64,000 nucleotides of DNA from positions 1 through 64,000 of the forward strand of contig QBVC01000016.1 of NCBI GenBank assembly GCA_003058495.1. The letters run 5' to 3'. The DNA is from a gamma proteobacterium symbiont of Ctena orbiculata. GTDB taxonomy: Bacteria > Pseudomonadota > Gammaproteobacteria > Chromatiales > Chromatiaceae. The notes beneath the pieces are model-generated. The model made no database searches. It worked only from the letters and a program-made list of their open reading frames with translations, and was not told the origin of the DNA. Positions 38,174-46,407 of the stretch are shown in pieces (the stretch's first letter is position 1; the number at the start of each line of letters is the position of its first letter). The translations under genes were made by a program, and so were the position numbers.

Positions 38174-38232
38174 TTGAGGCCTCCAATTGCGCCGATCGTC
38201 TTATCGAACACTAAACTTTATAGGAACAGTGC

Positions 38233-38261
38233 AAAATACTAATCCTCTCTTTGGAGGTCAA
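38233..38261 (-). promoter_or_regulatory. Sigma-70 promoter of ilvBHC
   Basis: On the minus strand: -35 TTGACC (38256-38261), 17-base spacer, -10 TATTTT (38233-38238), about 60 bases before the ilvB start. Good spacing and 5/6 and 4/6 matches to consensus. Confidence 0.55.
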
Positions 38262-38370
38262 GCGGATATCCCCCTCATTTTGTACATTCTTGTCCTTCAG
38301 CTACTTGCGATTCGGCCGACATGCTCCATAATGAGCCTGACCTTAGACGCATGACACAGGGATCCCATTC

Positions 38371-38814
38371 GTGAAACAGACCTTATTCCTCGCATTTCTG
38401 CTGCTGTTTTTGACCGCGGCGTCGGCTGAAACCTACAAATGGGTCAACGAAGATGGCGTGGTGACCTACTCGCAAACCCCGCCGCCGGATGCCAAGGCCG
38501 AAACGGTCAAGATTAAAACCGCACCCGCCGGCTCCAGCGGCGATTCGAGGCAACGGCTCAAGGAGCTGCGTCAAAAGCTCGCCGACAGCGCCGAGGACAG
38601 GGCGCTGAAGAAGGCACAGAAGCAAGAGGCGGAAGAGATCGCGAAAGAGAACAAACACTACTGTAATGTGGCGAGGAAAAACCTGGAGCAGCTCACCGCA
38701 TTGGGCAACCGCCTCTACAAGGTCGGCGATGAGTATCTCCGCCTCACCGAGGAGGATCGCCAACGCAGGATGCAGGAGGCAAGGGATCAGATCAAAGAGT
38801 ACTGCAAACGGTAA
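38371..38814 (+). CDS. Exported DUF4124 protein
   Basis: A 147-residue protein: signal sequence (LFLAFLLLFLTAASA), then the DUF4124 motif YKWVNEDGVVTYSQTPP at residues about 22-38, and a charged coiled-coil tail with one conserved Cys near the end (EYCKR). DUF4124 is a short periplasmic domain common in gammaproteobacteria, of unknown role. GTG start with AGGGATCC upstream. Six bases separate it from the MIF gene. Confidence 0.88.
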   Translation: MKQTLFLAFLLLFLTAASAETYKWVNEDGVVTYSQTPPPDAKAETVKIKTAPAGSSGDSRQRLKELRQKLADSAEDRALKKAQKQEAEEIAKENKHYCNVARKNLEQLTALGNRLYKVGDEYLRLTEEDRQRRMQEARDQIKEYCKR

Positions 38815-38820
38815 CCGCCA

Positions 38821-39165
38821 ATGCCGCTACTCAAGATCACCACCAACAGGGAACTCGACCAAGGCCTCATAGGCGACTTCCTGAAACAGGCTTCAACCAC
38901 CGTCGCGGAAATCCTGGGCAAGCCGGAGCGGTACGTGATGATAGGCTTCGAGCACAATCCCCAGATGCTGTTCGCGGCTAGCGGAGATAGCCTGGCCTAC
39001 CTGGAGCTGAAGAGCATCGGCCTGCCGGACGACCAGACTCGACAGCTCTCTCAGGCACTGTGTCAGCTGATGGAACAGCAACTGGCGATCCCCGCAGAGC
39101 GGGTCTATATCGAATTCAGCAGTGCCGAGCGCCATCTGTGGGGATGGAACGCAACTACATTCTGA
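38821..39165 (+). CDS. MIF-family tautomerase-like protein
   Basis: A 114-residue protein of the macrophage-migration-inhibitory-factor family: Pro2 (MPLLKI) is the catalytic residue exposed after Met removal, followed by ILGKPERYVMIGFEHNP, SIGLPDD and PAERVYIEFS, and ending with HLWGWNATTF. The length is exactly that of MIF. Bacterial members may have phenylpyruvate tautomerase activity; the biological role is unknown. Likely cotranscribed with the DUF4124 gene. Confidence 0.9.
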   Translation: MPLLKITTNRELDQGLIGDFLKQASTTVAEILGKPERYVMIGFEHNPQMLFAASGDSLAYLELKSIGLPDDQTRQLSQALCQLMEQQLAIPAERVYIEFSSAERHLWGWNATTF

Positions 39166-39644
39166 TTGATTTTTTATCCGTAGAGACAATCACTTGCGCT
39201 TCGCAATGGTTTACGGAGCGTCAACGGCCGTCACTTCTTGACTCTCTTGCTGTGCCCGCTGACTGTATCCTCTAACTGATCTCCGCGGGACGGGGCGTGC
39301 GGCCACTCCGGCTGAGTGTCAGGCGCTTTCAGCTCCGCCGTCTTCGGTTCCCGGCCCATGGCAGATAGCCGGTGTCTATTCCAGCCCGCTGACGACAACC
39401 CTACCTCAATCGCAGAACTAACCGCTATTTCATCGAGATGTGGGCGCTTCTGCCGGTACGCGCATTGGGAAATATCAATGTCATCTGGCAGCAGGCTGAG
39501 TACCCTCGCGACTATCAGGGAGAAATGTCCCTTATCTGGAGACCGGCACCGTCATGCTGGACAGGGGCCGGCCGACTCACGCGATAGAGACCGGACAATG
39601 TTGTTTATGTGTCGCGGTCATTAACCGTCATCACGGAAATGAAG
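39166..39644. other. Intergenic region upstream of octaheme cytochrome
   Basis: A 479-bp gap. A short open stretch at about 39420-39560 reads NRYFIEMWALLPVRALGNI in one frame and looks protein-like, but is preceded by no start and is soon closed; it could be a decayed gene fragment. No repeat or RNA was recognised. Confidence 0.35.
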
Positions 39645-41345
39645 ATGCATAAACAAGTGAAACTGGATATCCGATCCAGTGTCCTGATCTGCCTCACAGC
39701 CCTGACACTGGGAATTTCAAACCAAACATCGGCCAGCGACGAACACCACTCCGAGGCGGGTGATGATAAAGACATGAACTTCCGCATCGTCACGGATAAC
39801 GCACCGAGCATCCGCGACGATGGGGAGTCCACCGCCGACCATGGCAAGTTCGAGAGCCTCGAGGGCCCTTTCGAAAACGGTCGGCAAGTGACCAAGGCCT
39901 GTCTCGCCTGCCATACCGAGGCGGGACGTCATTTCAAGCAATCGATCCACTGGACCTGGGAGTACGACAATCCGGAGACCGGGCAGACGCTGGGCAAGAA
40001 GCACCTGATCAACACCTTCTGCACCAACGCCCGGGGCAACGAGGGGATGTGCGCCCAGTGCCACGCCGGCTACGGCTGGAAGGACGAAGGCTTCGACTTC
40101 AACGACGAGAGCAACATCGACTGCCTGGTCTGCCACGACCGCACCGGCAGCTATTACAAGACCCCCAACAGCATGGGCAACAAGGCCTGCTCGGTGATGT
40201 TCCAGGACAAGGAGCCGATTCAGTGGGCCAAGGTGGCGCAGAGCGTGGGCAAACCGGGACGGGAGAACTGCGGCACCTGCCACTTCTACGGCGGCGGCGG
40301 CGACGGGGTCAAACACGGCGACCTGGACTCCTCGCTGAAGTTTCCCGACAGGCATCTCGATATCCACATGGACGCCGAGGGTCTCAACTTCGCCTGCACC
40401 ACCTGCCATGTCACCCGGCAGCATTTGTGGGCCGGCAGCCGCTACAACGTCATGGCCCACGACACCGAAGGGCTGGGGCTGCCCGGGGAGCGGCGGGACG
40501 TGGCCACCTGCGAGTCGTGTCACAGCACCTCGCCCCATGCCAACACCGAGCTTGCCGGGATCAAGCTGAATGGGCATGTGGACAAGATCGCCTGTCAGAC
40601 CTGCCATATTCCCAGCATCGCCCGGGGCGGGGTGGCGACCATGGTCGATTGGGACTGGCGCACCGCCGGCAAGACCAGGAACGGCGAGGGCTTCAAGGAG
40701 AAGAACTATACCCAGGGCAACGGCGCCCACCGGGCAACCTACAAATCGATCAAGGGCGATTTCACCTATGGCGAGGATCTGACCCCCCACTACGACTGGT
40801 TCGACGGTCAGATGCGCTACACCACCATCGACACCCGGTTCGACCCGAACCAGGGTCCGGTGGAGATCAACGGCTTCAAGGGCAGCCGCGGCGACGGCGT
40901 CTCCCGCATCTGGCCGTTCAAGCGCATGCATACGGTGCAGCCCTACGACAAGGGCAACAACACCATGGTCTACATGCACCTGTGGGGCGACGATGACGAC
41001 TCCTACTGGGGCAACTACGATTTCGGCCGCGCCATCAGGGTGGGCATGGCGAAGAACAACATCCCCTACAGCGGCGATTACGGCTTCGTGGAGACCTACT
41101 CCTTCTGGCCCATCACCCATATGGTGGCGCCCAGCGAGGAGGCCCTGGGCTGTGCCGAATGCCATAGCCGGGACGGCCGCCTGAACCAGCTGGAAGGCCT
41201 CTACATGCCGGGACGGGACAGTTTCGGCTGGCTCGATATTCTGGGCTACCTGGCGCTGGGAGGCGCGTTGCTGGGGGTGTTGCTACACGGCCTGTTGCGC
41301 AAGCTCTTCAGTATGAGAAACGGACAGGGGGCGGATCATGAATAG
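39645..41345 (+). CDS. Membrane-anchored octaheme cytochrome c (tetrathionate reductase-type)
   Basis: Start taken at 39645 (ATG with GGAA 6 bases upstream, giving a normal signal peptide); a GTG at 39609 and ATG at 39639 are in frame. The 566-residue product has eight CxxCH heme motifs (counted from the GTG at 39609: Cys98, 148, 172, 221, 263, 301, 329, 515) and a C-terminal transmembrane helix at about 541-563. Sequence context (MCAQCHAGYGWKDEGFDF, NVMAHDTEGLGLPGERRD) matches the tetrathionate-reductase-family octaheme cytochromes (Otr). Otr proteins reduce tetrathionate, nitrite or hydroxylamine in vitro. The anchor, and the cytochrome b gene that overlaps its end by 8 bases, suggest a membrane quinone-linked route; direction of electron flow is not shown. 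Confidence 0.9.
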   Translation: MHKQVKLDIRSSVLICLTALTLGISNQTSASDEHHSEAGDDKDMNFRIVTDNAPSIRDDGESTADHGKFESLEGPFENGRQVTKACLACHTEAGRHFKQSIHWTWEYDNPETGQTLGKKHLINTFCTNARGNEGMCAQCHAGYGWKDEGFDFNDESNIDCLVCHDRTGSYYKTPNSMGNKACSVMFQDKEPIQWAKVAQSVGKPGRENCGTCHFYGGGGDGVKHGDLDSSLKFPDRHLDIHMDAEGLNFACTTCHVTRQHLWAGSRYNVMAHDTEGLGLPGERRDVATCESCHSTSPHANTELAGIKLNGHVDKIACQTCHIPSIARGGVATMVDWDWRTAGKTRNGEGFKEKNYTQGNGAHRATYKSIKGDFTYGEDLTPHYDWFDGQMRYTTIDTRFDPNQGPVEINGFKGSRGDGVSRIWPFKRMHTVQPYDKGNNTMVYMHLWGDDDDSYWGNYDFGRAIRVGMAKNNIPYSGDYGFVETYSFWPITHMVAPSEEALGCAECHSRDGRLNQLEGLYMPGRDSFGWLDILGYLALGGALLGVLLHGLLRKLFSMRNGQGADHE

Positions 41346-42042
41346 CGATAAAAGAATCCATCGCGAGCGCGCCAGTTTCAAACAGCGTGGCGAGAAGCAC
41401 TATGTCATGCTCTACACCCGTTACGAGCGGTTCTGGCACTGGTCCCAGGCGCTGCTGATCTTCACCCTCTTCTACACCGGTCTGGGGCTGCACGGCTTGC
41501 ATGACTGGCTCGACTTCCAGTCGGCGGTCACCATTCACACCTATGGGGCATTGGCATTGATCGTATTGTGGATGTTCACCACCTTCTGGAACTTCACCAC
41601 CGGCCAGTGGCGCCAATACCTGTTCAAGGAGGGGGTGATGAAGGTGATCCGCTTCTACGCCTACGGCATCCTGGTGGGCGAATCCCATCCCTACAAAAAG
41701 GGCCTGCAACGCAAACAGAACGCCCTGCAGTCCCTGGCCTACATGAGTTTCATGCTGCTGATCGGCCCGGCGCTCTGGTCCTCCGGCATCGTCTATCTGC
41801 TCTACGATCTGTGGAGCGGGTACAGCTGGTCGGGTCGGGGACTGACGGTGATCGCCTTCGTCCACACCGCGGCGGCCTACCTGATGGGCACCTTCGTGAT
41901 CATCCATGTCTACATGACCACCACCGGCAAGACACCGATCCACTATATCAAGACCATGATCACAGGCTATGACAACATCGAATTGACGGAGGCGGAGAAG
42001 GCCTATATCGAGGAGACCCACTCGGTTTCGATCAAGGATTGA
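41338..42042 (+). CDS. Cytochrome b (b561-type) electron-transfer subunit
   Basis: A 234-residue membrane protein with four spans (about 37-50, 63-90, 125-150, 170-200) and conserved heme-ligand His candidates at RFWHWSQ, TIHTYG, FVHTAA and FVIIHVY. It belongs to the thiosulfate-reductase/Ni-hydrogenase cytochrome b561 type. The ATG overlaps the octaheme gene's stop, so the two are translationally coupled. It probably connects the octaheme cytochrome to the quinone pool. Confidence 0.9.
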   Translation: MNSDKRIHRERASFKQRGEKHYVMLYTRYERFWHWSQALLIFTLFYTGLGLHGLHDWLDFQSAVTIHTYGALALIVLWMFTTFWNFTTGQWRQYLFKEGVMKVIRFYAYGILVGESHPYKKGLQRKQNALQSLAYMSFMLLIGPALWSSGIVYLLYDLWSGYSWSGRGLTVIAFVHTAAAYLMGTFVIIHVYMTTTGKTPIHYIKTMITGYDNIELTEAEKAYIEETHSVSIKD

Positions 42043-42126
42043 GCCATGGTTTTTTTATAACGCCCGGAAACCCCTCTGCAACAGCGCCGGCACCGGAGAC
42101 AAGGTAATAATACCCGAATATTCTTA

Positions 42127-42154
42127 TTGACTAATAAATAACCCTGCGTATAGT
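42127..42154 (+). promoter_or_regulatory. Sigma-70 promoter for the 125-residue protein
   Basis: TTGACT (42127-42132), 16-base spacer, TATAGT (42149-42154): 5/6 and 5/6 to consensus. It lies 80 bases before the ATG at 42234. Confidence 0.55.
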
Positions 42155-42233
42155 GGTCGAATAGGTTTTGAACTGCCCTGCTTGAAAAGCCAATGGTCAT
42201 CTACGGCCCTATCCCTACCTAGGCGAAGATCTC

Positions 42234-42611
42234 ATGATGAAGTACCTGCAACTCCTTCTTGCCGTCACGCTTTACTTAGCTACTCTCCTTGCGATCTCGG
42301 ACGAGATTGTGATCGATACCCCGATGACGGCCACCACTGTACAGTTCGCGGACCGTTACGCGAGCATCTTCTACATGGAAGGTGAAGAGAGCTACAAAGT
42401 GATCTTGGCTTTCCCAACCGGTGAGGCGAAGAACGAACAGCTGATCAGGCAGTCCCTCTATCTTGCCGATGGGCAAAGCTTCCAGCTCTCCATTGGCGGG
42501 TACGGCATCAACCAAGAGGCAACAACCATCAGCATAACCCGCCAAGATGACCATATCCTGGCCGGTATCGTGACCTGCGAAGGCAAACAGGAGATGGCGA
42601 ACTGCATCTGA
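42234..42611 (+). CDS. Small exported hypothetical protein
   Basis: A 125-residue protein with a clear signal sequence (YLQLLLAVTLYLATLLAIS) and a beta-rich mature part. Two Cys near the C-terminus (IVTCEGKQEMANC) may form a disulfide. No family was recognised. ATG at 42234; a good promoter lies upstream at 42127-42154, so it is probably a monocistronic unit. Confidence 0.65.
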   Translation: MMKYLQLLLAVTLYLATLLAISDEIVIDTPMTATTVQFADRYASIFYMEGEESYKVILAFPTGEAKNEQLIRQSLYLADGQSFQLSIGGYGINQEATTISITRQDDHILAGIVTCEGKQEMANCI

Positions 42612-42738
42612 CTGCAATCTGCGGATAGCAGCCGCTTCACTGGACGACCCCTGTCTGCAGCTGGATACCATCCACCCGTGACCCGCCTCCCGAAGCGGGA
42701 TAGAATCACGCTTTTTCCAATCAGGTAGATTCAGTCCA

Positions 42739-44463
42739 ATGCGTACCTCCCAGTTCCCCCTGCACACCGTCAAGGAGACCCCCGCCGACGCCGAGATCGC
42801 CAGCCACAAGCTGATGCTGCGGGCGGGCCTGATCCGTAAGCTGGCCGCCGGACTCTACACCTGGCTCCCCCTGGGGCTGCGGGTATTGCGCAAGGTGGAG
42901 ACCATCGTGCGCGAGGAGATGGACCGGGCCGGCGCCCTGGAGCTGCTGATGCCCACCATCCAGCCCGCCGAGCTGTGGCAGGAGTCGGGCCGCTGGGAGC
43001 AGTACGGCGCCGAGCTGCTGCGCCTTCACGACCGTCACCAGCGGGAGTTCTGTTACGGTCCCACCCACGAGGAGATCATCACCGATCTGGCGCGCAACGA
43101 GCTGCGCAGCTACAAGCAGCTACCGGTCAACTACTACCAGATCCAGACCAAATTCCGCGACGAGGTGCGCCCCCGTTTCGGCGTCATGCGCGCCCGGGAG
43201 TTCCTGATGAAGGACGCCTACTCCTTCCATCTCGACCAGGCCTCCCTGCAGCGGACCTATGATGTTATGCATGAGACCTACTCCCGCATCTTCAGCCGCT
43301 GCGGCCTCGACTTCCGCCCGGTGGCGGCGGATACCGGCAGCATCGGCGGCAGCGGCTCCCACGAATTTCACGTCCTCGCCGCTTCAGGCGAAGACGCCAT
43401 CGCCTTCTCCACCGGGAGCGACTACGCTGCCAATGTGGAGCTGGCCGAGGCGGTGGCACCTGCGGGGGAGCGCCCCGCCCCCGCCGCAGAGATGACCCTG
43501 GTCGATACCCCTGACGCCAAGACCATCCAGGAGCTGGTGGCGCAGTTCGATCAGCCGATCGAGAGGACGGTAAAGACCCTGGTGGTGAAGGCCTCAGACG
43601 AGATGGATGCCGAGCTGGTGGCCCTGCTGGTACGCGGCGACCAGGAACTCAACGAGATCAAGGCCGACAAGCTGCCCCAGGTGGCCTCGCCCCTGACGTT
43701 CGCCGAGGAGGCGGAGATCCGCGCCGCCATCGGCGCCGGCCCCGGCTCCCTGGGTCCGGTGGCGCTGCCGATCCCCTGCATCGTCGACCACAGCGTGGCC
43801 AAGCTGGCCGACTTCAGCGCCGGCGCCAACCGGGACGGCAAGCACTACTTCGGCATCAACTGGGGCCGCGATCTGCCCGAGCCCGCCGAGGTCGCCGATC
43901 TGCGCAACGTCCTCGAGGGCGATCCCAGCCCCGACGGCCAGGGTAGCCTGACCATCGCCCGGGGCATCGAGGTGGGCCACATCTTCCAGCTGGGCCAGAA
44001 ATACAGCGAGGCGCTGAACGCCACCGTGCTCGACGAGAACGGCAAGGCGGTGGTGATGACCATGGGTTGCTACGGCATCGGCGTCACCCGGGTGGTGGCC
44101 GCCGCCATCGAGCAGCACCACGACGACAAGGGCATCACCTGGCCGGCCGCCCTGGCCCCTTTCCAGGTCGCCCTCTGCCCGATGAAGATGGAGAAGTCCC
44201 AACGGGTGCGCGAAGCGGTGGAGAGGCTCTACGCCGAACTCCAGGCCGCCAGTATCGACGTGCTGCTGGACGACCGCAATGTCCGTCCCGGCTTCATGTT
44301 CGCCGACATGGAGCTGATCGGCATCCCCCACCGCATCGTGGTGGGTGAGAAGTCCCTCGACGAGGGCAAGGTGGAGTACCGGGGTCGCCGGGAGACGGAA
44401 AACAGCTTCATTCCCCTCGATGAGATCGTCGGATTCCTCTCCGCCCGCTCCAGTGACCGGTAG
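42739..44463 (+). CDS. proS: Prolyl-tRNA synthetase (bacterial type)
   Basis: A 574-residue class-II aminoacyl-tRNA synthetase that charges tRNA-Pro. Motif 1 region [13 protein letters not shown], motif 2 [12 protein letters not shown], motif 3 [18 protein letters not shown], and the C-terminal anticodon-binding domain are all present. The insertion (about 225-390) is the YbaK-like editing domain that clears Ala-tRNA-Pro. ATG start. Essential gene; the neighbours are unrelated. Confidence 0.97.
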   Translation: MRTSQFPLHTVKETPADAEIASHKLMLRAGLIRKLAAGLYTWLPLGLRVLRKVETIVREEMDRAGALELLMPTIQPAELWQESGRWEQYGAELLRLHDRHQREFCYGPTHEEIITDLARNELRSYKQLPVNYYQIQTKFRDEVRPRFGVMRAREFLMKDAYSFHLDQASLQRTYDVMHETYSRIFSRCGLDFRPVAADTGSIGGSGSHEFHVLAASGEDAIAFSTGSDYAANVELAEAVAPAGERPAPAAEMTLVDTPDAKTIQELVAQFDQPIERTVKTLVVKASDEMDAELVALLVRGDQELNEIKADKLPQVASPLTFAEEAEIRAAIGAGPGSLGPVALPIPCIVDHSVAKLADFSAGANRDGKHYFGINWGRDLPEPAEVADLRNVLEGDPSPDGQGSLTIARGIEVGHIFQLGQKYSEALNATVLDENGKAVVMTMGCYGIGVTRVVAAAIEQHHDDKGITWPAALAPFQVALCPMKMEKSQRVREAVERLYAELQAASIDVLLDDRNVRPGFMFADMELIGIPHRIVVGEKSLDEGKVEYRGRRETENSFIPLDEIVGFLSARSSDR

Positions 44464-44624
44464 TGGGCGGAACGCTTGCCAAGCCGGGGATGGATTCCAC
44501 TGGCGGCACTAAACCAGTGAATTGCCTTCAATTACAGGGGCCGGGATTTGACAGCCCACTGTTGAAGCGGGGAAACTATGCCGCTTTTAACCCGGACCGG
44601 GTGTTTGACTGAGAGGCGAATAGA

Positions 44625-45140
44625 ATGACCAGACAGAACGCTTACAACCGCGATCAACTGTTGAGTTGTGGCCAAGGCGAGATGTTTGGTCCCGGCAATG
44701 CACAGCTGCCCACCCCCAACATGCTGATGATGGACCGGATCGTCAGGATCAGCGACGACGGCGGGGAGTTCAACAAGGGGGAGATCCTTGCCGAACTCGA
44801 TATCAATCCCGATCTCTGGTTCTTCGACTGCCACTTTCCCGGTGATCCGGTGATGCCGGGCTGCCTCGGCCTCGACGCCATGTGGCAGATGGTGGGATTC
44901 TTTCTCGCCTGGATCGGCAATCCGGGACACGGCCGCGCCCTCGGCGTGGGCGAGGTGAAGTTCACCGGCCAGGTGCTCCCCAGCGCCAAACAGGTGACCT
45001 ACCATATCAACATCAAGCGGGTGATCGCGCGCAAGCTGGTATTGGGCGTCGCCGACGGGGTGATGATGGTCGACGGGCGGGAGATCTACAGCGCCAAGGA
45101 TCTTCGGGTCGGGCTCTTCACCTCCACCGACAACTTCTGA
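44625..45140 (+). CDS. fabA: 3-hydroxydecanoyl-ACP dehydratase/isomerase
   Basis: A 171-residue dehydratase that also isomerises trans-2- to cis-3-decenoyl-ACP, the branch point to unsaturated fatty acids. Catalytic His70 ([12 protein letters not shown]) and Asp84 (LGLDAMWQM) fall at the E. coli positions. It ends 12 bases before the nucleoside transporter. Its usual partner fabB is not next to it. Upstream lies a TTGACA at 44548 and a palindrome ACCCGGACCGGGT, but no convincing -10. Confidence 0.96.
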   Translation: MTRQNAYNRDQLLSCGQGEMFGPGNAQLPTPNMLMMDRIVRISDDGGEFNKGEILAELDINPDLWFFDCHFPGDPVMPGCLGLDAMWQMVGFFLAWIGNPGHGRALGVGEVKFTGQVLPSAKQVTYHINIKRVIARKLVLGVADGVMMVDGREIYSAKDLRVGLFTSTDNF

Positions 45141-45152
45141 TACCAACGGCCG

Positions 45153-46397
45153 ATGGCGAGCTTGCAGGGGGTGTTGGGGCTGGTTCTGCTTCCCCTGCTC
45201 GCCTGGCTGATCAGCGAGAACCGGCGCGCCTTCAACTGGCGGGTGCCGGCTGCCGGGCTGGCCCTGCAGCTGATTCTCGCGTTGTTGCTGCTCAAGCTCT
45301 CCCTGTTTCAGGCACTCTTCATCCAGCTCAACCAGGCACTGCTGATAGTTCAGCAGGCCACCGAGGCCGGGACCAGTTTCGTCTTCGGTTACCTGGGCGG
45401 CGCCGAGTCGCCGTTCCTGGAAAGCGACAGCGGCAGCAGCTTCATCCTCGCCTTCCGCGCCCTTCCCCTGGTACTGGTGATCAGCGCCCTCTCGGCCCTG
45501 CTCTTCCACTGGCGGGTACTGCAGCGGGTGGTGGAACTCTTCTCCTGGCTGCTGCGCAAGAGCCTGGGGATCAGCGGCGCCCTGGGTCTTGGCGCCGCCG
45601 CCAATGTCTTTGTCGGCATGGTGGAGTCCCCGCTGTTGATCCGACCCTATCTGAACAGGCTGACCCGCAGCGAACTCTTCAGCCTGATGACCCTGGGCAT
45701 GGCCACCATCGCCGGCACCGTGCTGGTACTCTACGCCAGCCTGCTCGAGGGTGTGGTCGCCAATCCCGTGGGCCACCTGTTGACCGCTTCGCTGATCTCG
45801 GCGCCGGCCGCGATCATGATCTCCCGCCTGATGATACCGGAGACCCAGCCTGGCACAGCCGCTGAGTTGACAGATATCCAGGGCGCAAACAGCAGCATGG
45901 AGGCAATCACCAACGGCACCCTAGAGGGGCTGAAACTGCTGGCCAATATCGTTGCCCTGCTGCTGGTGCTGGTGGCCCTGGTGAGCCTGCTCAATCAACT
46001 CCTCGGCCTGTTGCCGACTATCCAGGAGCAGCCCTTGAGCCTGCAGCGTCTGCTGGGATGGCTGATGGCCCCGCTGGCATGGATCATGGGCATCCCCTGG
46101 TCGGAGGCGGTCACCGCCGGTTCCCTGCTGGGCACCAAGACGGTTCTCAACGAACTCCTGGCCTATCTCGAGCTTGCCCGCCTGCCCGGTGAGGCGCTGG
46201 GGGAGCGGAGTCGTCTGATTCTCACCTATGCCCTCTGCGGCTTCGCCAATTTCGGCAGCCTGGGCATCATGCTGGGGGGACTCGGCGCAATGGTTCCCGA
46301 GCGACGGGTTGAGATCGTTGCCCTGGGCATGAAATCGATCGTCGCCGGCACCCTGGCGACACTGCTCACCGGGACGGTCGCCGGACTCGTGTTGTGA
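45153..46397 (+). CDS. Concentrative nucleoside transporter (CNT/NupC family)
   Basis: A 414-residue membrane protein with the CNT fold. Family signatures are visible: GYLGGAESPF, AAANVFVGMVESPLLIRPYL, and the C-terminal FANFGSLGIMLGGLG segment. Members take up pyrimidine or purine nucleosides with Na+ or H+. The ATG at 45153 follows fabA by 12 bases, and the aldolase/dehydrogenase gene begins 10 bases after the stop, so a fabA-transporter-aldolase operon is likely. Confidence 0.9.
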   Translation: MASLQGVLGLVLLPLLAWLISENRRAFNWRVPAAGLALQLILALLLLKLSLFQALFIQLNQALLIVQQATEAGTSFVFGYLGGAESPFLESDSGSSFILAFRALPLVLVISALSALLFHWRVLQRVVELFSWLLRKSLGISGALGLGAAANVFVGMVESPLLIRPYLNRLTRSELFSLMTLGMATIAGTVLVLYASLLEGVVANPVGHLLTASLISAPAAIMISRLMIPETQPGTAAELTDIQGANSSMEAITNGTLEGLKLLANIVALLLVLVALVSLLNQLLGLLPTIQEQPLSLQRLLGWLMAPLAWIMGIPWSEAVTAGSLLGTKTVLNELLAYLELARLPGEALGERSRLILTYALCGFANFGSLGIMLGGLGAMVPERRVEIVALGMKSIVAGTLATLLTGTVAGLVL

Positions 46398-46407
46398 GGT
46401 ATTATCA

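Noticed and set aside
36491-38242. Long open frame (583 codons) on the + strand opposite ilvB
   Set aside because: It is the antisense shadow of a GC-rich gene; ilvB on the other strand matches acetolactate synthase throughout.
40049-40996. 315-codon frame inside the octaheme cytochrome gene
   Set aside because: Arg/Gly-rich out-of-frame product with no motif; the cytochrome frame has eight CxxCH sites.
39717-41165. 482-codon frame opposite the octaheme cytochrome
   Set aside because: Low-complexity Val/Gly-rich antisense product with no family features.
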